NCBI GenBank assembly: GCA_947479995.1 | Contig: CANKBT010000083.1 | Coordinates: 1-10,930, forward strand | DNA: 10,930 bases | Direction: 5' to 3' | From: Frankiaceae bacterium | GTDB taxonomy: Bacteria > Actinomycetota > Actinomycetes > Mycobacteriales > SCTD01 | In this document: positions 1 to 7,744 of the stretch, piece after piece | How positions within the stretch are numbered: position 1 is the stretch's first letter | Layout: every line of letters starts with the position of its first letter | The notes under the pieces: generated by a model | The model's database searches: none | What the model saw: only the letters and a program-made list of their open reading frames with translations | What the model was told of the DNA's origin: nothing | Program-made: the position numbers and the translations under genes

Positions 1-414
1 CGGGCTGGCGGCGTCGAGCAGCGCCTCGAGCGCGGGCCCGTCGGCGGTCACGTCGACGACGCGCTCCTCGCCGTCCTGCTCGGGCGGCGCCCCGGGCAGC
101 CAGCGGAAGTCCCAGTGCGTGCCCTGCAGGCCGACCCAGGCGGGCAGGCGGGCACCAGTGCCCCGCGGCACCGTCACGCGCTGGCGGTGCGGCAGCTCGG
201 CGAGCACGTCGCCGATGAGCGCACCGACGGCGCCCGGGTCGCCGAGCGCGGTGAGGTAGGTGACCGGCTCGTAGGTGTCGGTCCCGAGCCAGGCCGTGGC
301 CCCGCCGCCCGTCCAGCCCGACAGCAGCGACCGGCGCAGGGCGCCGCGGGCGAAGGGGTCGTGGCCGGTCGCCAGGAGCACCTCGGCGGCGGTGGTGAGG
401 GGTGTCGGCGCCAC
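1..414 (-). CDS. Partial GNAT-like N-acetyltransferase, N-terminal part
   Basis: This minus-strand reading frame begins at a GTG at 412-414 and stays open to the window edge, giving 138 residues (VAPTPLTTAAEVLLATGHDP...). The C-terminal visible part, WDFRWLPGAPP followed by a segment ending ALLDAASP, resembles the linker that precedes the acetyl-CoA-binding domain in a family of actinobacterial GNAT acetyltransferases often found next to rarA. The catalytic GNAT domain itself would lie outside the window, so the enzymatic call rests on resemblance of the N-terminal half only. Substrate unknown. The GTG was chosen because a TAGCGT -10 element ends 7 bases upstream, giving a leaderless transcript. 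In-frame GTG codons 8 and 9 codons further upstream are alternatives but would place the start before the promoter. It is divergent from rarA with 82 bases between the starts. Confidence 0.55.
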   Translation of the reverse strand, partial: MAPTPLTTAAEVLLATGHDPFARGALRRSLLSGWTGGGATAWLGTDTYEPVTYLTALGDPGAVGALIGDVLAELPHRQRVTVPRGTGARLPAWVGLQGTHWDFRWLPGAPPEQDGEERVVDVTADGPALEALLDAASP

Positions 415-421
415 GTCGTCG

Positions 422-427
422 ACGCTA
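422..427 (-). promoter_or_regulatory. -10 element of the leaderless promoter for the left-edge gene
   Basis: On the minus strand TAGCGT matches the actinobacterial -10 pattern TANNNT. It is followed by 7 bases and then the GTG start, so transcription would begin at or next to the start codon. No convincing -35 is visible. Position and spacing are seen; promoter activity is inferred. Confidence 0.5.
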
Positions 428-484
428 GTGCCGGGCACCACGCGGTTCCCGGCGCTGTCGCGACCGTCACGCGGCGCGCCGCCG

Positions 485-490
485 TAGGGT
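485..490 (+). promoter_or_regulatory. -10 element of the leaderless promoter for rarA
   Basis: TAGGGT fits TANNNT and is followed by exactly 6 bases before the GTG of rarA, which places the start codon's G at +1. There is no purine-rich ribosome binding site between them. This is the classic layout of a leaderless actinobacterial mRNA. No clear -35 is seen. Confidence 0.55.
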
Positions 491-496
491 CGGGGC

Positions 497-1894
497 GTGG
501 ACTCGCTGTTCGACGAGGGCGAGCGGGCCGCGGAGGCCCGCGTCGCGCCGCTCGCCGTCCGCATGCGCCCGCGCACGCTCGACGAGGTCGTCGGGCAGCA
601 GCACCTGCTCGGCCCCGGCGCGCCGCTGCGCCGGCTGGTCGAGGGCGACGCGCCGCTGAGCGTCGTGCTGTGGGGGCCGCCCGGCACCGGCAAGACGACG
701 CTGGCCATGGTCATCGCGCAGAGCACGCGGCGGCGCTTCCGCGAGCTGTCGGCCGTCACCGCCGGCGTCAAGGACGTCCGGCAGGTCGTCGAGGAGGCCC
801 GGCGGGCGCTGTCCGACACCGGCGCCCAGACGGTGCTGTTCGTCGACGAGGTGCACCGCTTCTCCAAGACCCAGCAGGACGCGCTGCTGCCGAGCGTGGA
901 GAACCGCTGGGTGACGCTGGTCGCCGCGACGACCGAGAACCCGTTCTTCAGCGTCATCAGCCCGCTGCTCAGCCGGTCGCTGCTGCTCAGCCTGCAGCCG
1001 CTGTCCGACGACGACGTCCGCACCGTCGTGCACCGGGCGCTCGAGCGCGAGCTGCCCGACGTCACGGTCGAGCCGGCCGCCGAGGACTTCCTCGTGCGGC
1101 TCGCCGGCGGCGACGCCCGGCGGGCGCTGACCGCCCTCGAGGCCGCCGCCGTCGAGCCCGTGCTCACCCTGGAGCTGCTCGAGCGGGCCGTCGACCGCGC
1201 GGCGGTCCGCTACGACAAGGACGGCGACCAGCACTACGACGTCATCAGCGGCTTCATCAAGAGCATCCGCGGCTCCGACGTCGACGCCTCGCTGCACTAC
1301 CTCGCGCGGATGCTGGAGGCGGGGGAGGACCCGCGCTTCGTCGCCCGCCGCCTGGTGGTCAGCGCCAGCGAGGACATCGGCATGGCCGACCCGAGCAGCC
1401 TGCAGGTGGCGGTCGCCGCCGCGCAGGCGCTCGAGCTCATCGGCATGCCCGAGGCGCGCATCAACCTCGCGCAGGCCACCGTCCACCTCAGCCTGGCGCC
1501 CAAGAGCAACGCGGTGATCGCCGGCATCGACTCGGCGACCGCCGACGTGCGGGCCGGGCTCACCGGCACCGTGCCGCCGCACCTGCGCGACAGCCACTAC
1601 GCGGGTGCGAGGAAGGTCGGGGTGCAGGGCTACCGCTACCCTCACGACTTCCCGGGAGGGGTCGTCGCACAGCAGTACGCGCCCGACCCCGTCGTGGGGC
1701 GGGAGTACTACTCGCCCGGCGGCCTGGGGGTCGAGCGCGTCGCGTCGGAGCGGCTCGCGGGGCTGCGCGAGGTGCTGCGCGGCGACCGCCGGGTCCAGGC
1801 CGAGGACGTCGCGAGCGGCTTCCGCCCGCGGTGCAAGCCCCCCCTGCCCACGGCCCAGGAACTGACCAAGCACGGCGAGCTCGAGGAGAAGTAG
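497..1894 (+). CDS. rarA: Replication-associated recombination ATPase RarA (MgsA)
   Basis: A 465-residue AAA+ ATPase of the RarA/MgsA/WRNIP1 family, which acts as a clamp-loader-like tetramer at stalled or gapped replication forks. Visible motifs in order: Walker A GPPGTGKT (60-67), Walker B VLFVDEVH (113-120), sensor 1 ATTENP (144-149), an SR pair at 159-160 in the arginine-finger position, and sensor 2 GGDARRAL (204-211). The C-terminal half has the family's helical tetramerisation region, including SEDIGMADP and later GYRYPHDFPGG. Length matches the family. The GTG start follows a -10 element with a 6-base spacer, so the mRNA is probably leaderless. The stop codon overlaps the start of the next gene by one base, suggesting co-transcription with the two small membrane-protein genes downstream. 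All key ATPase residues are present. Confidence 0.97.
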   Translation: MDSLFDEGERAAEARVAPLAVRMRPRTLDEVVGQQHLLGPGAPLRRLVEGDAPLSVVLWGPPGTGKTTLAMVIAQSTRRRFRELSAVTAGVKDVRQVVEEARRALSDTGAQTVLFVDEVHRFSKTQQDALLPSVENRWVTLVAATTENPFFSVISPLLSRSLLLSLQPLSDDDVRTVVHRALERELPDVTVEPAAEDFLVRLAGGDARRALTALEAAAVEPVLTLELLERAVDRAAVRYDKDGDQHYDVISGFIKSIRGSDVDASLHYLARMLEAGEDPRFVARRLVVSASEDIGMADPSSLQVAVAAAQALELIGMPEARINLAQATVHLSLAPKSNAVIAGIDSATADVRAGLTGTVPPHLRDSHYAGARKVGVQGYRYPHDFPGGVVAQQYAPDPVVGREYYSPGGLGVERVASERLAGLREVLRGDRRVQAEDVASGFRPRCKPPLPTAQELTKHGELEEK

Positions 1895-2295
1895 TGGTCG
1901 ACGTCGGTGACATCGTCGGGCTGGTGTTCGCGGTCTTCTTCGCGATCCTCATCCTCGCCCTGTGCTACCTGCTCATCAAGCTGACCAAGGTGGTCGAGGA
2001 GACCCAGAAGCTGGTCATCGGCATCACCCAGGAGACCGTGCCGCTGCTCGGCCAGGTCAACACCACGGTCGCCAGCGTCAACGGCGAGCTCGTCCGGGTC
2101 GACGCCATCACCGCCAACGTGCAGTCGATGACGACCAACCTGTCGAGCCTCACGAGCCTGTTCGCCGCCACGCTCGGCAGCCCGGTCATCAAGGTCGCCG
2201 CCTTCTCGTACGGCGTGCGCCGCGCGGCCGGCAAGCGCGACCACGACGAGATGACCAAGAAGGTCAAGGCCGAGCTGAAGGCGGCCCGCAGGTGA
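1894..2295 (+). CDS. DUF948 family membrane protein
   Basis: A 133-residue protein starting VVDVGDIVGLVFAVFFAILI. One transmembrane helix (about residues 7-28) is followed by a long polar helical stretch (about 30-105, rich in T, V, Q, N and E, probably coiled coil) and a basic lysine-rich tail (GKRDHDEMTKKVKAELKAARR region). This is the DUF948 pattern, found beside alaS in many actinobacteria; biochemical function is unknown. The GTG at 1894 is chosen because it overlaps the rarA stop (TAGTG) and has a GAGGAG ribosome binding site at 1883-1888, inside the end of rarA. It is followed by a 4-base overlap with the next gene, so the two small proteins are probably made together. Confidence 0.88.
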   Translation: MVDVGDIVGLVFAVFFAILILALCYLLIKLTKVVEETQKLVIGITQETVPLLGQVNTTVASVNGELVRVDAITANVQSMTTNLSSLTSLFAATLGSPVIKVAAFSYGVRRAAGKRDHDEMTKKVKAELKAARR

Positions 2296-2555
2296 CGCGC
2301 CGGCTGTTCTACATCGCGCTCGGCGCCACCGTGGGCGTGCTCGTCGTGCGGCGCGCGACCGCCGCCGCGCAGAGCCTCACCCCGGCCGGCCTGCAGCAGC
2401 GCGCCAGCGGTGGCGTCGCCGGCCTCACCGACGCGATCCGCGAGTTCACCGCCGAGATGCGGGTCGCCATGGCGGAGCGCGAGGAGGAGCTGCGCACCGC
2501 CCTCGGCCTCGACGGCTCGGCCGACGTGATCGACATCCACACCCAGGAGCGCTAG
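2292..2555 (+). CDS. DUF6167-like small membrane protein
   Basis: An 87-residue protein starting VTRRLFYIALGATVGVLVVR. A short N-terminal hydrophobic segment (about 5-20) is followed by an alanine-rich and then glutamate-rich helical region (EREEELRTALGL) and a polar C-terminus. Small proteins of this shape follow the DUF948 gene and precede alaS in actinobacteria and are usually grouped as DUF6167; their role is unknown. The GTG start overlaps the previous stop by four bases (GTGA), a layout typical of translational coupling. The stop lies 3 bases before the alaS start. The family name comes from context and overall shape, not from a diagnostic motif. Confidence 0.8.
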   Translation: MTRRLFYIALGATVGVLVVRRATAAAQSLTPAGLQQRASGGVAGLTDAIREFTAEMRVAMAEREEELRTALGLDGSADVIDIHTQER

Positions 2556-2558
2556 TCC

Positions 2559-5231
2559 GTGCAGTCCGACGAGATCCGCCGTCGCTTCCTCGACTTCTAC
2601 GGCAACCACCCGCGGCTCCCGCACGAGGTGGTCCCGAGCGCCTCGCTCATCTCGCCCGACCCGGCGCTGCTGCTCACGGTCGCCGGCATGGTGCCGTTCA
2701 TGCCGTACTTCCTCGGCCAGCAGCAGGCGCCGTACGCCCGCGCGACGAGCGTGCAGAAGTGCGTCCGCACCCTCGACATCGACGAGGTCGGCAAGACCAC
2801 CCGCCACGGGTCGTTCTTCCAGATGGCCGGCAACTTCTCCTTCGGCGACTACTTCAAGGCCGACGCGATCCCCATGGCGTGGGAGCTGCTCACCGGCAGC
2901 GTCGACAGCGGCGGCTACGGCCTGGAGCCCGACCGGCTCTGGGTGACGGTCTACGAGACCGACGACGAGGCCCACGACATCTGGACGCGTGACGTCGGCT
3001 TCCCCGCCGAGCGCATCCAGCGCCTGGGCATGGCCGGCAACTACTGGCACACCGGCGCGCCCGGCCCGTGCGGCCCGGACTCCGAGATCTTCTACGACCT
3101 CGGCCCCGAGCACGGCCGCGACGGCGGCCCGGCGGTCGACGACGAGCGCTTCCGCGAGATCTACAACCTCGTGTTCATGCAGGAGGAGCGCGGCCCCGGC
3201 ACCGGCAAGGACTTCGCGATCGTCGGCGAGCTGCCGGCCAAGAACATCGACACCGGCCTGGGCCTGGAGCGCCTCGCCGCGCTGCTGCAGGGCGTCGACT
3301 CGATCTACGACATCGACACCAGCCGGGCGATCCTCGACCGCGCCGCCGAGCTGACCGGCACGCGCTACGGCGCCGACCCCGAGGCCGACGTGCGGCTGCG
3401 CGTCGTCGCCGACCACGCCCGCACCGCCGTCATGCTCATCGGCGACGGCGTGCGCCCGGGCAACGAGGGCCGCGACTACGTCCTGCGCCGCATCCTGCGG
3501 CGCGCGGTGCGGGCCATGCGCCTGCTCGGCGCGCAGGAGCCGACCGCGAGCGAGCTGGTCGACGCGACGATCGGCGCGATGGGCCCGCAGTACCCCGAGC
3601 TGGTCACCGACGCCGGGCGCATCCGCACGACCGCCGTCGCCGAGGAGGGCAGCTTCCTCGAGACGCTGCGCACCGGCGCGACGGTCTTCGACCAGGCGGT
3701 GCCGGCGGCCCGCGAGGCCGGCGGCGTGCTGCCCGGCGACCGCGCCTTCGCGCTGCACGACACGTACGGCTTCCCGATCGACCTCACGCTCGAGATGGCG
3801 GCCGAGCAGGGCCTCACCGTCGACGAGGCCGGCTTCCGCCGCCTCATGGACGAGCAGCGGCAGCGCGCCAAGGCCGACGCGCAGGGCCGCCGCGGCGGCG
3901 GCGTCGACACGTCGGCGTACCGCGCGGTGCTCGAGCGCGCGGGCGCCACCGCCTTCACCGGCTACTCCGAGGTCCGCAGCGACGTCACCGTGCGCGGCCT
4001 GCTCGTCGACGGCAGCAGCGCCGAGGCGGCGGCCGAGGGCGCGACCGTCGAGGTGGTGCTCGACCGCACGCCGTTCTACGCCGAGGCCGGCGGCCAGCTC
4101 GCCGACGGCGGGCGCATCGTGCTGGACGGCGCGGAGCTCGAGGTGCTCGACGTGCAGCGCGCGCTGCCCGACCTCGTGGTGCACCGGGCCCGGGTCGTCT
4201 CCGGCGAGGCGCAGGTCGGCGCGTCGGCGCAGGCCCTCGTCGACGTCGAGCGGCGCAAGGCCATCAGCCGCGCGCACACCGCCACGCACCTCGTGCACAC
4301 CGCGCTGCGCGCCGCCCTCGGCGAGGAGGCGACGCAGGCCGGCTCGGAGAACCGCCCCGGCAGCTTCCGCTTCGACTTCTCCTCGCCCGGCCAGGTGCCG
4401 CAGAGCGTCCTGCGCGACGTCGAGCAGGAGATCAACGCCATCGCGCTCGCCGACCTCGAGGTCCGCGCGTTCGTCACCACGCAGGACGAGGCCAGGCGCA
4501 TCGGCGCGATCGCGCTGTTCGGCGAGAAGTACGGCGACGCGGTGCGCGTCGTCGAGGTCGGCGACTACGCCCGCGAGCTGTGCGGCGGCACGCACGCCGC
4601 CCGCTCCAGCCAGCTCGGCGCCATCACCCTGCTGTCCGAGGGCTCGATCGGCTCCGGCACCCGCCGCGTCGAGGGCCTGGTCGGCCTCGACGCGCACGCC
4701 CACCTGGCGCGCGAGCACGTGCTGCTCGCCTCGCTGGCCAGCACCCTCAAGGTGCGCCCCGAGGAGGTGCCGGAGCGCGTCGCCGCGACGCTGGCCCGCC
4801 TCAAGGAGGCCGAGCGCGAGCTCGCGCAGCTGCGCGCCGGCCAGGTGCTGCAGCAGGCCGGCCAGCTCGCCGCCGGTGCCCGCGACGTCTTCGGCTTCGC
4901 CTACGTGGGCGTCCAGGCGCCCGACGGCACGCCCGGCGACCTGGTCCGCAGCCTGGCGCTCGACGTCCGCGGCCGGCTCGACCGGGACCGCCCGGGCGCG
5001 GTCGTCGTCGCGGCCGGCGGTGACCGCGTGACGCTGGTCGCCGCGGTCAACGAGGCCGGCCAGGCCCGGGGGCTGTCGGCGAACGACCTGCTGCGCGAGG
5101 CGGCCGCGGCCGTCGGCGGCAGGGGCGGCGGCAAGGCCGACGTGGCGCAGGGCGGCGGCAGCGACGCCGCCGGCATCCCCGACGCGCTGACCCGGGCCGA
5201 GCACCTCGTCGGCCGGGTCGCCACGAGCTGA
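2559..5231 (+). CDS. alaS: Alanyl-tRNA synthetase
   Basis: An 890-residue class II alanyl-tRNA synthetase, which charges tRNA-Ala and removes mischarged serine or glycine. The aminoacylation domain starts at the N-terminus (EIRRRFLDFYGNHPR), carries GNFSFGDYFK (91-100) and the class II motif 3 sequence GLGLERL (233-239). The tRNA-recognition helices run to about 460. The editing domain has the zinc-binding set HTATH (573-577) and CGGTH (675-679), all intact. The C-Ala domain ends with the glycine-rich stretch GGRGGGKADVAQGGG at about 854-868. Length is normal. The GTG start follows an AGGAGC ribosome binding site at 2545-2550 with 8 bases of spacing. It sits in the conserved order DUF948 - small membrane protein - alaS - ruvX and is probably transcribed with them. 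No anomaly seen. Confidence 0.99.
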   Translation: MQSDEIRRRFLDFYGNHPRLPHEVVPSASLISPDPALLLTVAGMVPFMPYFLGQQQAPYARATSVQKCVRTLDIDEVGKTTRHGSFFQMAGNFSFGDYFKADAIPMAWELLTGSVDSGGYGLEPDRLWVTVYETDDEAHDIWTRDVGFPAERIQRLGMAGNYWHTGAPGPCGPDSEIFYDLGPEHGRDGGPAVDDERFREIYNLVFMQEERGPGTGKDFAIVGELPAKNIDTGLGLERLAALLQGVDSIYDIDTSRAILDRAAELTGTRYGADPEADVRLRVVADHARTAVMLIGDGVRPGNEGRDYVLRRILRRAVRAMRLLGAQEPTASELVDATIGAMGPQYPELVTDAGRIRTTAVAEEGSFLETLRTGATVFDQAVPAAREAGGVLPGDRAFALHDTYGFPIDLTLEMAAEQGLTVDEAGFRRLMDEQRQRAKADAQGRRGGGVDTSAYRAVLERAGATAFTGYSEVRSDVTVRGLLVDGSSAEAAAEGATVEVVLDRTPFYAEAGGQLADGGRIVLDGAELEVLDVQRALPDLVVHRARVVSGEAQVGASAQALVDVERRKAISRAHTATHLVHTALRAALGEEATQAGSENRPGSFRFDFSSPGQVPQSVLRDVEQEINAIALADLEVRAFVTTQDEARRIGAIALFGEKYGDAVRVVEVGDYARELCGGTHAARSSQLGAITLLSEGSIGSGTRRVEGLVGLDAHAHLAREHVLLASLASTLKVRPEEVPERVAATLARLKEAERELAQLRAGQVLQQAGQLAAGARDVFGFAYVGVQAPDGTPGDLVRSLALDVRGRLDRDRPGAVVVAAGGDRVTLVAAVNEAGQARGLSANDLLREAAAAVGGRGGGKADVAQGGGSDAAGIPDALTRAEHLVGRVATS

Positions 5232-5244
5232 CCGCGCGCTGGCG

Positions 5245-5652
5245 GTGAAGGGCGTCCTGGTCGCCGTCGACGTGGGCACCGTCCGCGTCGGCGTCGCCGC
5301 CAGCGACCCGCACCGCATCCTCGCCTCACCGGTCGAGACGGTGCCCGCGCCGGGCCTCGACCGCGTCGCCGAGCTGGTGCGCGAGCGCGAGGCCGTCGGC
5401 GTGGTCGTCGGCCTGCCGACGTCGATGTCGGGCGCCAGCGCGTCGGCGAGCGCCGACATGGCGCGCGCGTACGCCGCGCAGCTCGCGCCCCTCGTCGCGC
5501 CGGTGCCGGTCGAGCTCGTCGACGAGCGGCTCACCACCGTCACCGCGACCGCGGCGCTGCGCGCGTCGGGCAAGCGGGGCCGCGCCGCGCGGGCGGTCGT
5601 CGACCAGGCCGCGGCCGTCGCGCTGCTGCAGGGCGTGCTCGACCGGTCCTGA
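5245..5652 (+). CDS. ruvX: RuvX/YqgF Holliday-junction-resolvase-like nuclease
   Basis: A 135-residue RNase H-fold protein of the YqgF/RuvX family, proposed to act on Holliday junctions and in pre-16S rRNA 5'-end processing. Family motifs are present: the first catalytic aspartate in AVDVGTVRVGVA (D9), VVVGLPTSMSG (54-63), the DERLTT block (93-98), and the last aspartate in VVDQAAAVALLQ (D120). Length is typical. The GTG at 5245 was chosen because it begins directly before the first beta strand and no earlier ATG, GTG or TTG lies in frame after the alaS stop 13 bases upstream. The ribosome binding site is poor, so translation may depend on coupling to alaS. A 49-base gap with a promoter separates it from mltG. 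Confidence 0.95.
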   Translation: MKGVLVAVDVGTVRVGVAASDPHRILASPVETVPAPGLDRVAELVREREAVGVVVGLPTSMSGASASASADMARAYAAQLAPLVAPVPVELVDERLTTVTATAALRASGKRGRAARAVVDQAAAVALLQGVLDRS

Positions 5653-5689
5653 CCCGCGCGCCGCGTGCGCCCCGCGCGCCCCTGGCCGT

Positions 5690-5695
5690 TACGGT
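5690..5695 (+). promoter_or_regulatory. -10 element of the leaderless promoter for mltG
   Basis: TACGGT fits TANNNT and is followed by exactly 6 bases and then the GTG of mltG. The spacing is identical to that at rarA, so the mltG mRNA probably starts at its start codon. No clear -35 is visible in the GC-rich stretch before it. Confidence 0.5.
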
Positions 5696-5701
5696 GATCG
5701 C

Positions 5702-6787
5702 GTGTCCCACGCCATGGATCGCCGGGCGCGCGGCGGCCGCCGCCGCCTGCCCAAGCCCGTCGGCGTCGCCGTGGTGCTGCTCGTGCTGGCCGGCCTGCTC
5801 GCCGTGATCGTGCTCGGCGGGCGGTCGCTGCTCAGCGGCCTCGGCGGCGGGCCGGAGGACTACAGCGGCGACGGCAGCGGCGAGGTCACCGTCGAGGTCG
5901 CCGAGGGCGACACCGCCGGCGACATCGCGACGACCCTCGCCGAGGCCGACGTCGTGGCCAGCCGCGCCGCCTTCGTCGAGGCGGCCGCCGACGACACCCG
6001 CTCGCGGGGCATCCAGCCGGGCTTCTACGTGCTGCGGCTGCAGATGAGCAGCGACGCCGCCCTCGACCTGCTGCTCGACCCGGCCAGCCGCTCGGTCGGC
6101 CGCGTCGTCGTGCCCGAGGGGCTGCGCGTCGAGCAGGTGCTCGAGCGGGTGTCCGAGGGCACCGGGATCCCGCTGGCCGACCTGCAGGCGGCCGTCGCGG
6201 CCCCCGACCAGCTGGGGCTGCCCGACTACGCCGACGGGAACGTCGAGGGCTTCCTGTTCCCCGCCACCTACGAGTTCGCGCCGGACGCCACCGCCGTGTC
6301 CGTGCTCAGCCAGATGGTCGACCGCTTCGAGCAGGAGGCGCAGGCGCTCGGCCTGGCCGACGCCGCCGACGCGCTCGGCGTCACGCCGTACGAGGTGGTC
6401 GTCGTGGCGAGCCTCGTCGAGCGCGAGGCGCGGCTGCCCGGCGAGTTCGGCAAGGTCTCGCGGGTCATCTACAACCGCCTCGACGAGGGCATCCAGCTCG
6501 GGATCGACGCGACCGTGCTCTACGGCCTGGGCCGCACGTCGGGCGGCCTGACCGCCTCGGACCTGGCCCGGGAGACGCCGTACAACACGCGCAAGAACGT
6601 GCAGGGCCTGCCGCCCACGCCGATCTCCTCGCCGGGCACCGCCGCGCTCACCGCGGCCGCGCAGCCGGAGGAGGGCGACTGGCTCTACTACGTGCTGGCG
6701 AACGCCGACGGCACGCAGTTCTACACCGAGTCCTACGACGAGTTCCTCGACCAGAAGGCGCAGTCCGAGCGGGACGGCCTGCTCTGA
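5702..6787 (+). CDS. mltG: Endolytic murein transglycosylase MltG (YceG-like)
   Basis: A 361-residue membrane-anchored lytic transglycosylase that cleaves nascent peptidoglycan glycan strands outside the membrane and so limits their length. A short basic cytoplasmic N-terminus (RRARGGRRRLPK) precedes one transmembrane helix (about 19-40), a Gly/Asp-rich linker, and a LysM-like region (about 61-130; VTVEVAEGDTAGDIATTLAEA). The YceG catalytic domain follows. The signature VVASLVEREARLPGEFGKVSRVIYNRL lies at 234-260, with the catalytic glutamate most likely E240. LGIDATVLYGL and the conserved PYNTRKNVQGLPPTPISSPG stretch come after it. The GTG start fits a leaderless promoter. An in-frame ATG four codons later (residue 5) is a possible alternative. 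The stop overlaps the aroE start by four bases, an order shared by many actinobacteria. Confidence 0.96.
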   Translation: MSHAMDRRARGGRRRLPKPVGVAVVLLVLAGLLAVIVLGGRSLLSGLGGGPEDYSGDGSGEVTVEVAEGDTAGDIATTLAEADVVASRAAFVEAAADDTRSRGIQPGFYVLRLQMSSDAALDLLLDPASRSVGRVVVPEGLRVEQVLERVSEGTGIPLADLQAAVAAPDQLGLPDYADGNVEGFLFPATYEFAPDATAVSVLSQMVDRFEQEAQALGLADAADALGVTPYEVVVVASLVEREARLPGEFGKVSRVIYNRLDEGIQLGIDATVLYGLGRTSGGLTASDLARETPYNTRKNVQGLPPTPISSPGTAALTAAAQPEEGDWLYYVLANADGTQFYTESYDEFLDQKAQSERDGLL

Positions 6788-7584
6788 CGCCGGGCGCGGC
6801 GACCCGCTGCGCCGTCCTCGGCGCGCCGGTCGCGCACAGCCTGTCGCCGGCGCTGCACCGCGCCGCCCACGCCGCGCTCGGGCTGCGCGACTGGGCGTAC
6901 GACGCGGTCGAGGCGCGCAGCGAGGACCTGCCGGCGCTGCTCGACGGGCTGGGGCCGGAGTGGGCGGGGCTGTCGCTGACGATGCCGCTCAAGCAGGTGG
7001 TGCTGCCGCTGCTCGACGAGGTCAGCCCGCTCGCCGCCGCGACCGGCGCGGCCAACACGGTGCTGCTGGGCGACGGGCGGCGCCGCGGCGACAACACCGA
7101 CGTGCACGGCATCACCGCCGCGCTGCGCGAGGCGGGCGTCGCCTCGGCCGGGCGCGCGGTCGTGCTCGGCGGGGGAGCGACGGCGGCGTCCGCGCTGGCG
7201 GCGCTCGCCGACCTGGGCTGCCCGGACGCCGTCGTGCTCGTGCGCAGCGCCGCCCGGGCCGCGCCCCTGGTCGAGGCCGCCCGCCGGCTGGGCCTGGCGC
7301 CCGAGGTGCGCGAGGGCCTCACCGCGCTGCCGCCGGCCGACGTCGTCGTGGCCACGACGCCCGCCGGCGCGCTGGACGGCGCCGGGCTCCGCGGCGACGG
7401 CGTGCTGCTCGACGTCGTCTACGCGCCCTGGCCGACCCGCCTGGCCGCCGGGTGGGGCGGGCCGGTCGTCGGGGGAGCGGTGATGCTGCTGCACCAGGCC
7501 GCCCGCCAGGTCGAGCTCATGACCGGCCGGCCGGCGCCGCTCGCGGCCATGCGGGCCGCGCTCGACCCCGCGCTGCTGCCCTGA
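6784..7584 (+). CDS. aroE: Shikimate dehydrogenase, apparent CTG start
   Basis: A 266-residue NADP-dependent shikimate dehydrogenase, catalysing reduction of 3-dehydroshikimate to shikimate in aromatic amino acid synthesis. Shikimate-binding SLSP (19-22), catalytic lysine in MPLK (K70), N91 in GAANT, catalytic D106 in GDNTD, an NADP glycine motif LGGGATAA (128-135) and the C-terminal GGAVMLLHQAARQVELMTG block are all intact. The first in-frame ATG (6982, residue 67) would delete the substrate-binding N-terminus, so it cannot be the real start. No ATG, GTG or TTG lies in frame between the end of mltG and 6982. The codon CTG at 6784-6786 overlaps the mltG TGA (CTGA), gives a protein whose N-terminus matches the family within a few residues, and is therefore called as the start. 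The true initiation codon needs proof. Translation is probably coupled to mltG. Confidence 0.93.
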   Translation: MTPGAATRCAVLGAPVAHSLSPALHRAAHAALGLRDWAYDAVEARSEDLPALLDGLGPEWAGLSLTMPLKQVVLPLLDEVSPLAAATGAANTVLLGDGRRRGDNTDVHGITAALREAGVASAGRAVVLGGGATAASALAALADLGCPDAVVLVRSAARAAPLVEAARRLGLAPEVREGLTALPPADVVVATTPAGALDGAGLRGDGVLLDVVYAPWPTRLAAGWGGPVVGGAVMLLHQAARQVELMTGRPAPLAAMRAALDPALLP

Positions 7585-7705
7585 CCGGGTGTCCGTCTCG
7601 CCCCGGTTCGCCCACTCGGCCGCGCCCGCTGCGCCGCCCGGAGCAGCGCGCCGCGGCAGTCGAGTGATCGTGGCGGGGACGGCTCCGGGTCACCCGATCG
7701 GCCCC

Positions 7706-7735
7706 TAAAGTCGGTGGCACCGCCGACCGAAGGAG
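7706..7735 (+). promoter_or_regulatory. Promoter -10 and ribosome binding site for the secreted protein
   Basis: The 160-base gap 7585-7744 holds no gene. TAAAGT at 7706-7711 fits an actinobacterial -10 element. AAGGAG at 7730-7735 is the best Shine-Dalgarno sequence in the window and lies 9 bases before the GTG at 7745. A partly self-complementary stretch (TCGGTGGCACCGCCGA) sits between them in the predicted 5' leader. No sure -35 is seen. Confidence 0.45.
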
Positions 7736-7744
7736 CCCGTCCCC

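Noticed and set aside
115..1893. Plus-strand open frame running into the DUF948 gene, seemingly giving a 726-residue protein
   Set aside because: Its first 590 or so residues are Arg/Ala-rich shadow sequence of the left-edge gene and rarA. Only the part from 1894, with its own ribosome binding site and start, is a real gene.
1965..5573. Very long minus-strand open frame (about 1200 residues) opposite alaS and the small membrane-protein genes
   Set aside because: It lies antisense to intact, recognisable genes, has Arg/Ala/Gly/Val-rich composition without domains, and is expected from the extreme GC content, which removes stop codons from shadow frames.
7627..7648. Hairpin after aroE (arms 7627-7632 and 7643-7648) as a terminator
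   Set aside because: Only a 6-bp stem with a 10-base loop, which is easily found by chance in DNA of this composition.
7706..7728. TAAAG and GCCGACC boxes before the secreted-protein gene as a second sigma-28 promoter
   Set aside because: The two boxes are three bases closer than the consensus spacing and the second box is poor. TAAAGT is better read as an ordinary -10 element.
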